In this document: positions 15,071 to 22,768 of the stretch, piece by piece
Numbering within the stretch: the stretch's first letter is position 1
Layout of the letters: each line of letters opens with the position of its first letter
Virus record (IMG/VR): IMGVR_UViG_3300042503_000153
Location: 1 to 29,226 of that record
Source of the DNA: a virus
Direction: 5' to 3' (one strand)
Length of the DNA stretch: 29,226 nucleotides
Notes under the pieces: generated by a model
Databases searched by the model: none
Seen by the model: only the letters and a program-made list of their open reading frames with translations
What the model was told of the DNA's origin: nothing
Translations under genes and position numbers: made by a program

Positions 15071-16633
15071 CTAGAACGTGATGCTCCCGCTGCCCGTGAA
15101 TGTGTAGATCGTGTAGCTACCACTAGTCGTGACCGTTGGCGATCCGGTGGTTGCTGCTGCTGCTGCCAGCGTGCGAATGATCACGACGCCAGAACCGCCG
15201 GTGCCGCCGAACTCTGAGTAACTGCCATTGCCGCCGCCGCCGCCGCCGCCCGATCCGGTGTTGACGCCGCCGCTGCCGCCATACCCCCATTGCGCCGAGT
15301 TACCGTCGCCGCCGCCGCCCGATCCGCCCGATCCGGCGGCAACGCCTTGCTGGCTGCTGCCGCCGCCACCTCCAGCGCGATAGACCGCAGAGCCGGTAAT
15401 GCTGCTAGACCGCCCCGCTCCACCGTGCCCGCTGGCACCATTGGCGAGGGTCGGTGCAGCGGCACCTGCGCCGCCGCCGCCGCCGCCGCGAAGACTCTCA
15501 TTCCAATAATTGGCTGGGCTTCCCTTGGCACCGGCATAACCCTGACCACTGACGCCAGAACCCTCGCCGTCGATGTAGTTACCAGACGAGCCGCCACCAG
15601 AACCGCCGTTTCCAGCGGCGAAGCCTGACCTTGCGCCAGACCCGCCCCCGTATGCCAACGCGGCGAGGAACGACGAATTGCCGCCGCTTGCCCCGATTCC
15701 CTCTGTAATCGGTGCAGGCGGCGCACCGCCGCCCACGATGACCGTGTACGCCTGACCGGAGTTTACCGTCACGGACGCGGCTTCAAGGTAGCCGCCTGCG
15801 CCGCCGCCGCCGCCGCCGTGATTGTATCCGCCGCCGCCGCCGCCAGCGATGACTAGGTAATCGATCACGCCGGGTGCGGTTGGCGTTGCCGCACTGCTCG
15901 CCGTCGACCACGCACCTTGGCCGAGCGCGTTCACGGCCGCGACACGGAAAGTGACCGACGTGCCGTTAGCTAGTGCCGTCTTTGTGTAACTGGTGCTTGT
16001 TGATCCGGTGCTGACGGTGGATGCCGATCCACCCGATGGGGTCCATTCGACAACGTACCCAGTAATCGGCGTTTGCGATAGGACAGCGGGTGCCGTCCAT
16101 GAAACGGTCGCCTGTGCATCGCCAGCCGTCGCAGTGACGCTCGTCGGTGCACCGGGAACGAACAGCGCACGCAGCACCGAGTCGCCAGTTGCAGAAAGCA
16201 CCCCGTCGCTGATTGTCAGGCCCGAACCAACCTTGACACCACCAAGCTCGCTTGCCGTTGCGGCGGCGAGCGTGAACGAGCTACCGCTACCACCACCGCC
16301 AGACGTTCCTGCCTCAACGTAGACGCCGCTTGCGTCCCAGAAAAAGATTCGACGCACATCAGTCGCGTGGTACAAGGTGCCGACACTACCCACTGCCGGG
16401 AAGCCCGCCGCCGTCGATGCCTCAACGATGTTCGCGGAGCCGCCGCCGCCGCTTGAGCCGCCACTGCCGCCGCCACCACCGCCTAGCGTCACCGACTGAA
16501 CCGAGCCGTCAGCCGCTTTGACAAACACGATGCCGTCAGCCCAATTGACGGCGAACTCATGCGACCCAAGCTCTGCCGCAGTTGGCGTGACGCCAGCGGT
16601 ATAGCTTCGCTTTACTTTTTGGCGGTTTGGCAT
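15071..16633 (-). CDS. Modular tail fibre with FnIII and polyglycine domains
   Basis: 520 residues. The N-terminal module (residues 1-50, ELGSHEFAVNWADGIVFVKA) resembles the tropism-determinant-type fibre N-terminus. A Gly/Ser linker follows, then a beta module AAGFPAVGSVGTLYHATDVR with FFWDASGVYVEAG, shared with the gene at 20773-21120. A short ELGGVKVGSGLTISDGVL element comes next, then a fibronectin type III domain at about 155-250 (PGAPTSVTATAGDAQATVSW, ending in AATP). The C-terminal 260 residues are extremely glycine-rich, like the polyglycine sandwich adhesin domains of T-even gp38. It ends in a beta strand rich in Thr. The likely role is receptor recognition. Confidence 0.85.
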   Translation of the reverse strand: MPNRQKVKRSYTAGVTPTAAELGSHEFAVNWADGIVFVKAADGSVQSVTLGGGGGGSGGSSGGGGSANIVEASTAAGFPAVGSVGTLYHATDVRRIFFWDASGVYVEAGTSGGGGSGSSFTLAAATASELGGVKVGSGLTISDGVLSATGDSVLRALFVPGAPTSVTATAGDAQATVSWTAPAVLSQTPITGYVVEWTPSGGSASTVSTGSTSTSYTKTALANGTSVTFRVAAVNALGQGAWSTASSAATPTAPGVIDYLVIAGGGGGGYNHGGGGGGAGGYLEAASVTVNSGQAYTVIVGGGAPPAPITEGIGASGGNSSFLAALAYGGGSGARSGFAAGNGGSGGGSSGNYIDGEGSGVSGQGYAGAKGSPANYWNESLRGGGGGGAGAAAPTLANGASGHGGAGRSSSITGSAVYRAGGGGGSSQQGVAAGSGGSGGGGDGNSAQWGYGGSGGVNTGSGGGGGGGNGSYSEFGGTGGSGVVIIRTLAAAAATTGSPTVTTSGSYTIYTFTGSGSITF

Positions 16634-16634
16634 G

Positions 16635-18863
16635 TCACGACACCGTGAGTGTTGCGGGCTGGCTCGTCACGCTCGACGCATTCGCTGCCGACACGACTAC
16701 GCGGAAGCGGTCGAGGTGGTCGGCGTTACTTGTCAAGCCGGTCAGGGCGAGCGTGGATGATGTCGCACCGGAGACGTTGGCAAAATCAGACTGACCTGAG
16801 AGTGTGATCGTCGCTGCGATGCTGCTGTTGTACGCCACAGTGGCGAACGTGCTGCCGCCGTAGGCGACGGCCTGCCAGCTTGCGGTTGCAGGCAGCGTCC
16901 TCTGCGTCCATGAGATGCCGTCAGTGCTTGTCGCTGCGATGTTGCCGCTAGCGGCTACTGCGACAAATGTGCCGCCTCCATAGGTGACGCTAGTCCAGCT
17001 TGTGGCTACAGGCAGCGTCCGCTGCGTCCAAGTGATGCCGTCAGGGCTCGTAGCCGCGACTGCGCTACCGAAAACCACAGCGACAAACGTGCCGTTGCCA
17101 TGCGTGACGCTTTGCCAGTTCGCGATCGCTGGCAGCGTCCTCACCGTCCATGTAATTCCGTCAGTGCTAGTCGCTGCGAGACTGTAGCCGTTAGCGACTG
17201 CGACGAATGTGCCGCCGCCGTAGGTAACGTGCGTCCACCCCGCGTTCGCAGGCAGCGTCCGCTGCGTCCATGTAATTCCGTCAGTGCTAGTCGCCGCGAT
17301 ACCGCCAGCGACTGCGACGAATGTGCCGCCGCCGTAGGTAACGTGCATCCACGCCGCGTTCGCAGGCAGCGTCCGCTGCGTCCATGTAATTCCGTCAGTG
17401 CTTGTCGCTGCGGTACTGCTGAGATACGCCAACGCTACAAATGTTCCGCCACCGTAAACGACACTGTACCAATCCGCGCTCGCAGGCAGCGTCCGCTGAG
17501 TCCAAGCGATTCCATCGGTGCTGGTGGCTGCGACTGCACCAACAGCCACGGCGGCAAACGTGCTGTTACCGTATGCAACGCTGTACCAGTTCGCACTCGT
17601 AGGCAGCGTCCTCTGCGTGGCAGCGAAACCCGCCGAATCGCTCTTCTGCCACTGATAGCTCAACGTGCCGCTCGGCTCTGCAATCGCAGTCACCGCGAAC
17701 GTCGCCGCACCACTACTTGCCGTCTGGTTCGTCGGTGGCGACGTGATCGTGATCGACCGTGACAGGCCGCTGGTGCCGTAAAACCAACCGCCGTCGATGT
17801 CGTCGTCTGCGCCAAGGCCACCCGCCGCAGACCACACACCGTCACCTCGCAGGAACGTCGAGGCTGACGCGGTGCCGGAACTGCCAAGCTGGGCGAGGGT
17901 CACGTCGCCCGTGCGACCTGCCACGCTCTGCACAGGTGCCGCCGCCGCAGCGCGGACAGTCGTGTGGTAAAGGTTGACGCTGCCCTCGGTCACGCTGTCC
18001 GTCGAGCCAGGAGACGGCGAGATTTCAATGAACGCAGAGCCAGACCATCGGTAAATTTTGTTGGTATTTGCACCCGTTGATACGACGTAGATTTTCCCAA
18101 CGTCGCCGCTGGCTGGCAGCGTTCCGCCAACGTCCACCACGTCGTCAACGAATGACGGGAGATTAGCGGACGGAACGAGGTTGTTTACCAGCGTGGCGTA
18201 AGTGCCTGCCGCCTGCTTGCCGTCCAACGCAGTCTGCAAGCCAGTGACGTCGCTCACGGCGTGAACGTGGGCAGAGGGAGCGAATGTGCTTGGTATTCCA
18301 GAGAGCGACGAATAGGTGATTGAGCCAACCGCGTGGACGTGGTCTGCCCGCGCCGCAGTCAGTGCCGTCCCGGCGGACGCCGTCCCGAGCGGCTGCGGTG
18401 TCTCGTCCGCGAGGTTGACCGGCGGGCCAGCTGGGCCAGCGGCTCCGGTTGCGCCCGTGGCTCCGACGGGGAGCACCAGATTCAAAGTCTGCGACGGTGC
18501 TGCTCCCGTGATCGTGGCGCTGGCTGACGATCCGCTCGCAACCGTACCGATACTGAGCGAGTTAGCAGGCCCAGTATCCCCAACGCCGCCCGTGGCACCA
18601 ACGCCGCCCGTGGCTCCCGTGGCACCTACAGGCAGTACAAGATTGAGCGTCTGCGACGGGGCCACGCCGGTGATCGTTGCCGACGCAGAAGCACCGCTAG
18701 TAACGGTTCCTATGGCGAGGGAGTTGGCAGGCCCAGCAACTCCCTGCGTCCCACTAGGGCCACGCTCGCCGCTAGGATTGACCGTGACGTTGACCGTGTC
18801 GCCGTTGCCGACAGTCGGATTGATCGTCGTTGAGCCGACGACTGTGACGGAAATCTCACTCAT
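16635..18863 (-). CDS. Long tail fibre with collagen-like stalk, Ig-like domain and seven inserted propeller repeats
   Basis: 742 residues from ATG 18863, which overlaps the upstream TGA as ATGA (a GTG at 18887 is less likely). Layout: beta N-terminus (1-35); a near-identical duplicated 46-residue unit with VLPVGATGATG collagen-like ends (about 44-142); two HVH motifs (175-177 and 199-201), as in metal-binding needle regions of trimeric fibres; a common fibre module (about 215-350) including PSFVDDVVDV and KIYRWSGSAF; the first half of an Ig-like domain (about 370-410); seven repeats of about 39 residues (416-685) with consensus W-x-x-V-x-Y-G-G-G-T-F-V-A-V-A and AATSTDGITWTQRTLP; then the second half of the Ig-like domain (about 690-742). 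Confidence 0.88.
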   Translation of the reverse strand: MSEISVTVVGSTTINPTVGNGDTVNVTVNPSGERGPSGTQGVAGPANSLAIGTVTSGASASATITGVAPSQTLNLVLPVGATGATGGVGATGGVGDTGPANSLSIGTVASGSSASATITGAAPSQTLNLVLPVGATGATGAAGPAGPPVNLADETPQPLGTASAGTALTAARADHVHAVGSITYSSLSGIPSTFAPSAHVHAVSDVTGLQTALDGKQAAGTYATLVNNLVPSANLPSFVDDVVDVGGTLPASGDVGKIYVVSTGANTNKIYRWSGSAFIEISPSPGSTDSVTEGSVNLYHTTVRAAAAAPVQSVAGRTGDVTLAQLGSSGTASASTFLRGDGVWSAAGGLGADDDIDGGWFYGTSGLSRSITITSPPTNQTASSGAATFAVTAIAEPSGTLSYQWQKSDSAGFAATQRTLPTSANWYSVAYGNSTFAAVAVGAVAATSTDGIAWTQRTLPASADWYSVVYGGGTFVALAYLSSTAATSTDGITWTQRTLPANAAWMHVTYGGGTFVAVAGGIAATSTDGITWTQRTLPANAGWTHVTYGGGTFVAVANGYSLAATSTDGITWTVRTLPAIANWQSVTHGNGTFVAVVFGSAVAATSPDGITWTQRTLPVATSWTSVTYGGGTFVAVAASGNIAATSTDGISWTQRTLPATASWQAVAYGGSTFATVAYNSSIAATITLSGQSDFANVSGATSSTLALTGLTSNADHLDRFRVVVSAANASSVTSQPATLTVS
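16809..17618 (-). repeat. Seven tandem repeats of about 114-120 bp encoding propeller-like blades
   Basis: Seven units, each encoding TLP-x5-W-x-x-V-x-[YH]-G, then GTFVAVA and AATSTDGITWTQR. At DNA level the blades around 17241-17288 and 17355-17402 share an identical 48-base block (114 bases apart), with nearly identical flanks, while other blades have drifted. This suggests recent duplication of at least one blade within an older array. Confidence 0.85.
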
Positions 18864-19240
18864 GCGCCGGGTGCCCTCGGAATGCACGATCCCGCGAGGA
18901 TCGTCCTAGTCATCGTCGTGCTAGGTGTGATCCATCGCAGAAACCAGAGGTACTTGATTGCAGGGCTCAACGCTGCCGTCTGCGTTTCGGTGAGACTCCA
19001 GATAACTGACCCTGTGGACGCTGTCACGACCTGGATCGTCGGCGTTGCAGCAGTTGTGCCAACCGTAGACACAGTGCCGCCGCCGCCGCCCTGAAAGCCG
19101 CCAACACTTGCCACATAGATGCCCGATTGCAGCGTGTAGCCAGTGATCGACTGCCCTAGGTTCATGGCGATATTGACCTCGTCGCCCACCACGAAAGTGA
19201 CGTCAAGTTGGCCTGGCAGCAAAGAGAAGACGTTGGACAT
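18860..19240 (-). CDS. Ig-like/BppU-like small structural protein
   Basis: 126 residues; ATG at 19240 with GAGGTG 5-6 bases upstream, stop overlapping the next start. The sequence is beta-rich: LPGQLDVTFVVGDEVNIAMN, then a Gly-rich turn, then TGSVIWSLTETQTAALSPAI and YLWFLRWITPSTTMTRTILA. The order of strands and the closing of the type 'L-R-x-L-x-G' resembles N-terminal Ig-like domains of upper baseplate or fibre-anchoring proteins. Probably connects fibre proteins. The 52-base gap upstream holds only the ribosome-binding site. Confidence 0.7.
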   Translation of the reverse strand: MSNVFSLLPGQLDVTFVVGDEVNIAMNLGQSITGYTLQSGIYVASVGGFQGGGGGTVSTVGTTAATPTIQVVTASTGSVIWSLTETQTAALSPAIKYLWFLRWITPSTTMTRTILAGSCIPRAPGA

Positions 19241-19292
19241 CGCGGCACCTCGTGGCTGGCATTGTCACGGCGACGAGCAGCACAGCGACCGG

Positions 19293-19589
19293 CTATGCCT
19301 GCACCCACGTTCCCGTCTCCTCGTCCAGCACCCATCCCTCGCCTGGGCAAGGCGGCACGAAGGCGTCAATGTCCTCTCGGTACTCGTAGCCTATGCCAGC
19401 GTAGTTCAGCCGGAACGGCGCGCCGCCGTCGCGGTGCTGTCCTGCTTGCGTGTGATAGCTCGTGCGTAGACACCGTTGCCCGCGCATCTCGGCGTAGTGC
19501 TTCTCCCAATCGACGCCTTCGTTTTCGTCGCGTCCGACGATTACCTCGGTGACGATGTTCTGCTCGTCGAGAAATGCGTAGTGCGCCAT
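19293..19589 (-). CDS. MAHxA-family small structural protein, copy 1
   Basis: 98 residues, ATG overlapping the stop of the upstream polyglycine gene as TAATG. It begins MAHYAFLDEQNIVTEVIVGR and shares with its paralogue at 14706-15068 the central TSY, the run LNYAGIGYEYREDIDAFV and the final WVLDEETGTW. Function unknown; always seen beside fibre genes in related environmental phages as far as I recall. A fibre chaperone or a small fibre-tip subunit are both possible. Confidence 0.78.
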   Translation of the reverse strand: MAHYAFLDEQNIVTEVIVGRDENEGVDWEKHYAEMRGQRCLRTSYHTQAGQHRDGGAPFRLNYAGIGYEYREDIDAFVPPCPGEGWVLDEETGTWVQA

Positions 19590-20443
19590 TAAAAAAACGT
19601 CACCGTGCCGGTGCCTCCCGTGATAGTCACGATTTCGTCACCCCCTGAAAACGTGATAGAGGATGCGAGACCCGCTGAGATTGTGACTCCGAGAGCCGCG
19701 CTAAATCGCAAGATGACGACGCCAGAGCCGCCAGCCCCACCAGCACCCGAGGAACCGCCCCCGCCGCCGCCGCCGCCAGTGTTGAGAGAGCCCGCAACGC
19801 CAGTAGTCGAGGTTGCCGTGCCGCCGTTGCCGCCGCCACCAGAGCCGCCAACAGCCGCTGTGCTGCCGATGGCAGTGCCACCACCGCCGCCGCCTGCGTA
19901 TGTCGATCCTGTCGTGAGCGACGACGCCTTGCCCGCGCCGCCAGCACCGCCGCGATTGGACACACCGACAGATCCTGCCGCCGCCGCGCCGCCTCCGCCG
20001 CCGCTGTAGTTGGCACTGAAACCAACGGCTCCAGCGTTGCCCTGGCCAACGGTGGCACCAGCAACAAGGTTTGCGTAAGAGCCGCCACCAGATCCGCCAA
20101 CAAAGCCCATGCCGTCTCGTTGGTTTGTTCCAGAATTTACGGAACGTGTCCCACCGAATCCGCCGCCGACGCTAATGATGCCGCCGAAGCTTGACGGTGA
20201 TCCGAGTGCGGCGCGAGTGTCGATAGAGGACGACGCCGCACCGCCGGCACCGATGCTGACGCTGTAGCTAGTGCCCAGCGTGATGCCAATCTGCTGTTCC
20301 TGCCAACCGCCGCCGCCGCCGCCTCCACCCATAAAGCCGCCGCCGCCGCCGCCGCCGACAACCAAGACGTTTACGATGCGGCTAATTCCAGCACGCAGCC
20401 GCGAGGCACTCGCCAACGACGTGGAGGCGTATCGCTGCGTCAT
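19589..20443 (-). CDS. Polyglycine-rich adhesin protein
   Basis: 284 residues, ATG in an ATGA overlap with the upstream stop. A short N-terminus (about 25 residues) leads to NVLVVGGGGGGGF, and about 220 residues then consist of long Gly runs separated by short Ser/Ala/Thr strands. The C-terminus is a Thr/Gly-rich beta end (TFSGGDEIVTITGGTGTVTF). This composition matches glycine-rich adhesin domains with polyglycine type II packing, used for host recognition. It corresponds to the C-terminal half of the 520-residue fibre at 15071-16633 without that gene's N-terminal modules. Confidence 0.82.
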   Translation of the reverse strand: MTQRYASTSLASASRLRAGISRIVNVLVVGGGGGGGFMGGGGGGGGWQEQQIGITLGTSYSVSIGAGGAASSSIDTRAALGSPSSFGGIISVGGGFGGTRSVNSGTNQRDGMGFVGGSGGGSYANLVAGATVGQGNAGAVGFSANYSGGGGGAAAAGSVGVSNRGGAGGAGKASSLTTGSTYAGGGGGGTAIGSTAAVGGSGGGGNGGTATSTTGVAGSLNTGGGGGGGGSSGAGGAGGSGVVILRFSAALGVTISAGLASSITFSGGDEIVTITGGTGTVTFF

Positions 20444-20769
20444 GTGATCTCCACACCGTAGGCATGGAACGCCACGTTTGCAGACGCGGCGTATACCGAG
20501 ACCACATCAGTAGCGGCGAGAGCCACACCGAGCGTGAGCGTTGCCGTGTCGTTTGCCGGCAGAGCCGCGTCGTATGCGACGTAGTGCTGATTGGCGATTG
20601 ACGCCCCCGCAGGCCGCACGGCGATCCGGTAGGTCGTGGCACTGCTGGCAAGATTGCAGATCGTGATAGTGCTGACGACTGCCTGCGTTGCCGATGGCAC
20701 CGTGTAGAGCGTTGTCAGCGTAGTGGCTGCCGGATTGGATTGCCCGAGAACTTTGTGAGCCTGTGGCAT
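20440..20769 (-). CDS. Conserved small phage structural protein
   Basis: 109 residues, ATG at 20769 with GGGAGG 7 bases upstream. The whole protein is one beta-sandwich-like domain: GQSNPAATTLTTLYTVPSAT, then VVSTITICNLASSATTYRIA and a final VVSVYAASANVAFHAYGVEI. This is a common module in fibre regions of environmental phages, without known function. Position suggests a fibre or decoration component. Confidence 0.78.
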   Translation of the reverse strand: MPQAHKVLGQSNPAATTLTTLYTVPSATQAVVSTITICNLASSATTYRIAVRPAGASIANQHYVAYDAALPANDTATLTLGVALAATDVVSVYAASANVAFHAYGVEIT

Positions 20770-20772
20770 ACG

Positions 20773-21120
20773 TCAGCCTCCCATCAGCAAAAACGGATGT
20801 ATTGAGTTATCTACCGCCGCACTGCCACCACCACCCGAGACGCCGACCTCCACGTAGACGGGCGATTCCCACTGGAATATCCGAGAGTTACTCTCGTCTA
20901 GGTACAGCGTCGTTTCTGACCCAGTCGCGGGGAACGCCGACGCGCTCGCATGCACTGACAGTGACGATCCACCACCAGACGCAAACTGCGTGACGGTTCC
21001 GTTGACTGCCCTGTAGAACAGTTTGCCGTCTGCCTCGTTGACAGCGATCTGACCGCTGACGAGAGACGACGGCACGTTGCCTGCCGTGGTGCTTCGGAGT
21101 ATGCGTACGGTGTTCGACAT
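20773..21120 (-). CDS. Fibre N-terminal-type protein (tropism-determinant-like N-terminus)
   Basis: 115 residues. Residues 1-45 (NTVRILRSTTAGNVPSSLVS, then GQIAVNEADGKLFYR) match the N-terminal beta module seen in the next two fibre genes and in major tropism determinant-like proteins. The second half (ASAFPATGSETTLYLDESNS with IFQWESPVYVEVG and a Gly run) is paralogous to residues 70-110 of the 520-residue fibre. It ends right after the Gly run, so it looks like the N-terminal half of that fibre split from its Gly-rich half, which lies two genes downstream. Confidence 0.75.
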   Translation of the reverse strand: MSNTVRILRSTTAGNVPSSLVSGQIAVNEADGKLFYRAVNGTVTQFASGGGSSLSVHASASAFPATGSETTLYLDESNSRIFQWESPVYVEVGVSGGGGSAAVDNSIHPFLLMGG

Positions 21121-21123
21121 CGC

Positions 21124-21723
21124 TTAGAACGTGCCGCCTGAGAGGTCAATGCCGGTGATGCTGCCGCCGCTGATTGTCACGTTGCTTGCAGCTTGGGTGG
21201 CGATTGAGCCTAGCCCAAGATTCGTGCGGGCCGCCAAGGCGTCTGTGAGATTCGACAGCGTCCTGTCCGCCTTCGTGCCAAGGCTCGTCGTGACGGTAGC
21301 CGAGAAGGAAGCGTCAGACCCGAGAGCGTCAGCCAATTCCTTCAGGGTATTCAGTGCCGTCGGTGCGGCTCCGATCACGTCCGAGATCTGCGTTGCTACG
21401 TAGCTCTGCGTCGCATACGTGGACGCTGCCGCACTCTGGCTGAGATACGTGCTAGCAGCATTTGCCGTGGTGAGATAGCTGGACAGCTGTGACGAGACGT
21501 CAACGGCAGCGACAGCAGATGTCACGTACGCCTTCGTCGCAAACGTCCCGCTGCCGCCAATGGCTGCGATGGTCGTTGCTGAACCGCCAGCACCACCAGT
21601 GCCGACGCCAACGTAGAGCGTCGAGTCTGCCTCATTGAAGGCAAGCTCTGCCTGCTGGAGACTCGACGGTGCCCCAGCTGCACCGGATGCGTTACGCCGC
21701 TTGATGCGAATCGTGTTGCTCAT
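21124..21723 (-). CDS. Tail fibre with tropism-determinant-like N-terminus
   Basis: 199 residues from ATG 21723, two bases after the upstream stop; a TTG at 21729 is also in frame. N-terminus NTIRIKRRNASGAAGAPSSL, then QQAELAFNEADSTLYVGVG is the typical anchor module. Then a long Ala/Ser/Thr-rich helical region (SAVAAVDVSSQLSSYLTTAN, repeated STYATQ-like blocks) suggests a trimeric coiled stalk, followed by a beta-helix-like end (NVTISGGSITGIDLSGGTF). Likely a fibre stalk or hub. Confidence 0.8.
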   Translation of the reverse strand: MSNTIRIKRRNASGAAGAPSSLQQAELAFNEADSTLYVGVGTGGAGGSATTIAAIGGSGTFATKAYVTSAVAAVDVSSQLSSYLTTANAASTYLSQSAAASTYATQSYVATQISDVIGAAPTALNTLKELADALGSDASFSATVTTSLGTKADRTLSNLTDALAARTNLGLGSIATQAASNVTISGGSITGIDLSGGTF

Positions 21724-21725
21724 GT

Positions 21726-21995
21726 TCAAAAATTCCCGCCGTCGAGGCTTGTGGTGAGGTTGTTGTCAGTCCATGTCGTTAAGTTGTTATTGAGTCGCCA
21801 CACGATGCCGTCCGAGAGCGTCAGCACCAGCATTCCGGCTTCCCGCCTCAGAGCCGGAATCGCGTCTCTCTCGGCGATGTCGGCCACGCTGCGGTATCCG
21901 CCCTTGCCGTACCGCGCCTCGTGCGAGGCGTGTGCATCCGTCGTGTCGAATGGCACGACCGGCGCGAGTACGTTGGTGCCCTTGATGCTTGACAT
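21726..21995 (-). CDS. Small fibre-associated protein
   Basis: 89 residues, ATG three bases after the upstream stop. The middle matches a module often seen in tail fibres: GGYRSVADIAERDAIPALRR, then EAGMLVLTLSDGIVWRLN. Here the module stands almost alone. The C-terminus is Asn/Thr-rich. Probably a fibre connector; function unknown. Confidence 0.75.
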   Translation of the reverse strand: MSSIKGTNVLAPVVPFDTTDAHASHEARYGKGGYRSVADIAERDAIPALRREAGMLVLTLSDGIVWRLNNNLTTWTDNNLTTSLDGGNF

Positions 21996-21998
21996 ACG

Positions 21999-22688
21999 TC
22001 ATGTGACCACGAGGTTGACTGTGCCAGTGATCGGATACGTGGTGCGATAGATGCCGTAGCTTGCCGCAGCCTGCCCAGCGAACGTGATTGTCCTCGTCGT
22101 CGTCTCCCAGGCGGACGACGTCAGTCCGCTGACTGCAAACGTCGGTACGCCGAAACTCGTCGGCAGGACGACGTAGATATACGCAGTCTGTGCGGTAATC
22201 GTCCTCGACTGTGCCCGAGAGCCTCCGAGGTCATTAGCGAGGCTTGCGACGATCTGAGCGTCAGTGATGGTCGTGGCAGCGAACGAGCCCCAGAATCGAC
22301 GCCTGAGCGTCGGAGCGACCTGTGCTGCCTCGGCAGTGGCAATCGTGTGAACACGCACCGTCTGCCGGAATGCGTCGCCGTAATGAAACACGGGGACGCC
22401 ACGCGGGCTGGTCACTTCGTACGTGATGTCCACGCCGTTGATCGTGTCAACAATCTTGTCATGCCGCAGCGGCTCGCCAAACGGCAGCGTGCCTGCCTTG
22501 ATGACGAAGTCACGCGACTCCCACTGCTCTACCACGCCGCTGGTGCCCTGCGACTCAAAGCGGCTTGTGCCAATCGTGGCACTGACTGTGCCGTAGTCAG
22601 CCCCGCGAGAGTAGCGGACAGACCGCGACGCACTCGCCGACAACTGACCGGCGAGCCACGCTGCACCGCTGGCGAGTAGATCGGACAT
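21999..22688 (-). CDS. Head-completion-like protein with fibre-like C-terminal domain
   Basis: 229 residues from ATG 22688, with GAGGTG five bases upstream; a GTG at 22694 is in frame but overlaps that ribosome-binding sequence. Residues 1-118 (SDLLASGAAWLAGQLSASAS, then the strand-rich part with EQWESRDFVIKAGTLPFGEP) look like a small head-tail joining or head completion protein; this type often follows capsid genes. Residues about 128-229 change character: IYVVLPTSFGVPTFAVSGLT and YGIYRTTYPITGTVNLVV match a beta domain common at the ends of phage fibre or baseplate proteins. It is therefore a probable fusion that stands at the border between head genes and the adhesin cassette. Confidence 0.78.
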   Translation of the reverse strand: MSDLLASGAAWLAGQLSASASRSVRYSRGADYGTVSATIGTSRFESQGTSGVVEQWESRDFVIKAGTLPFGEPLRHDKIVDTINGVDITYEVTSPRGVPVFHYGDAFRQTVRVHTIATAEAAQVAPTLRRRFWGSFAATTITDAQIVASLANDLGGSRAQSRTITAQTAYIYVVLPTSFGVPTFAVSGLTSSAWETTTRTITFAGQAAASYGIYRTTYPITGTVNLVVT

Positions 22689-22708
22689 ATGCACCTCTGA
22701 CTACAAGA

Positions 22709-22749
22709 CCGCCGGCGGCGCGGAAAGGATGAAACGCTGCCGCCGGCGG
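22709..22749 (-). terminator. GC-rich hairpin after decoration gene (terminator-like, no long U tract)
   Basis: 22709-22719 and 22739-22749 form a perfect 11-bp GC stem around a 19-base loop. The arms are themselves palindromic (CCGCCGGCGG). On the minus strand the hairpin is followed by TCTTGTAG rather than a run of T, so it may be an attenuator or RNA-stabilising element rather than a strong terminator. Confidence 0.6.
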
Positions 22750-22768
22750 CTTGCAGTGGGACGAGAAC

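Noticed and set aside
15231-15250. CCG trinucleotide tract as phase-variation switch
   Set aside because: The tract is in frame with poly-Gly codons; changes by one unit would only alter Gly number, so on/off switching is unlikely.
15181-15726. 181-residue Ala/Arg-rich minus-strand frame
   Set aside because: Alternative phase of the polyglycine part of the fibre gene; GGC repeats keep all frames open.
16809-17618. CRISPR-like regular repeats
   Set aside because: Units are about 114-120 bases, encode in-frame protein repeats and have no short repeat/unique spacer layout. They are blades of a fibre protein.
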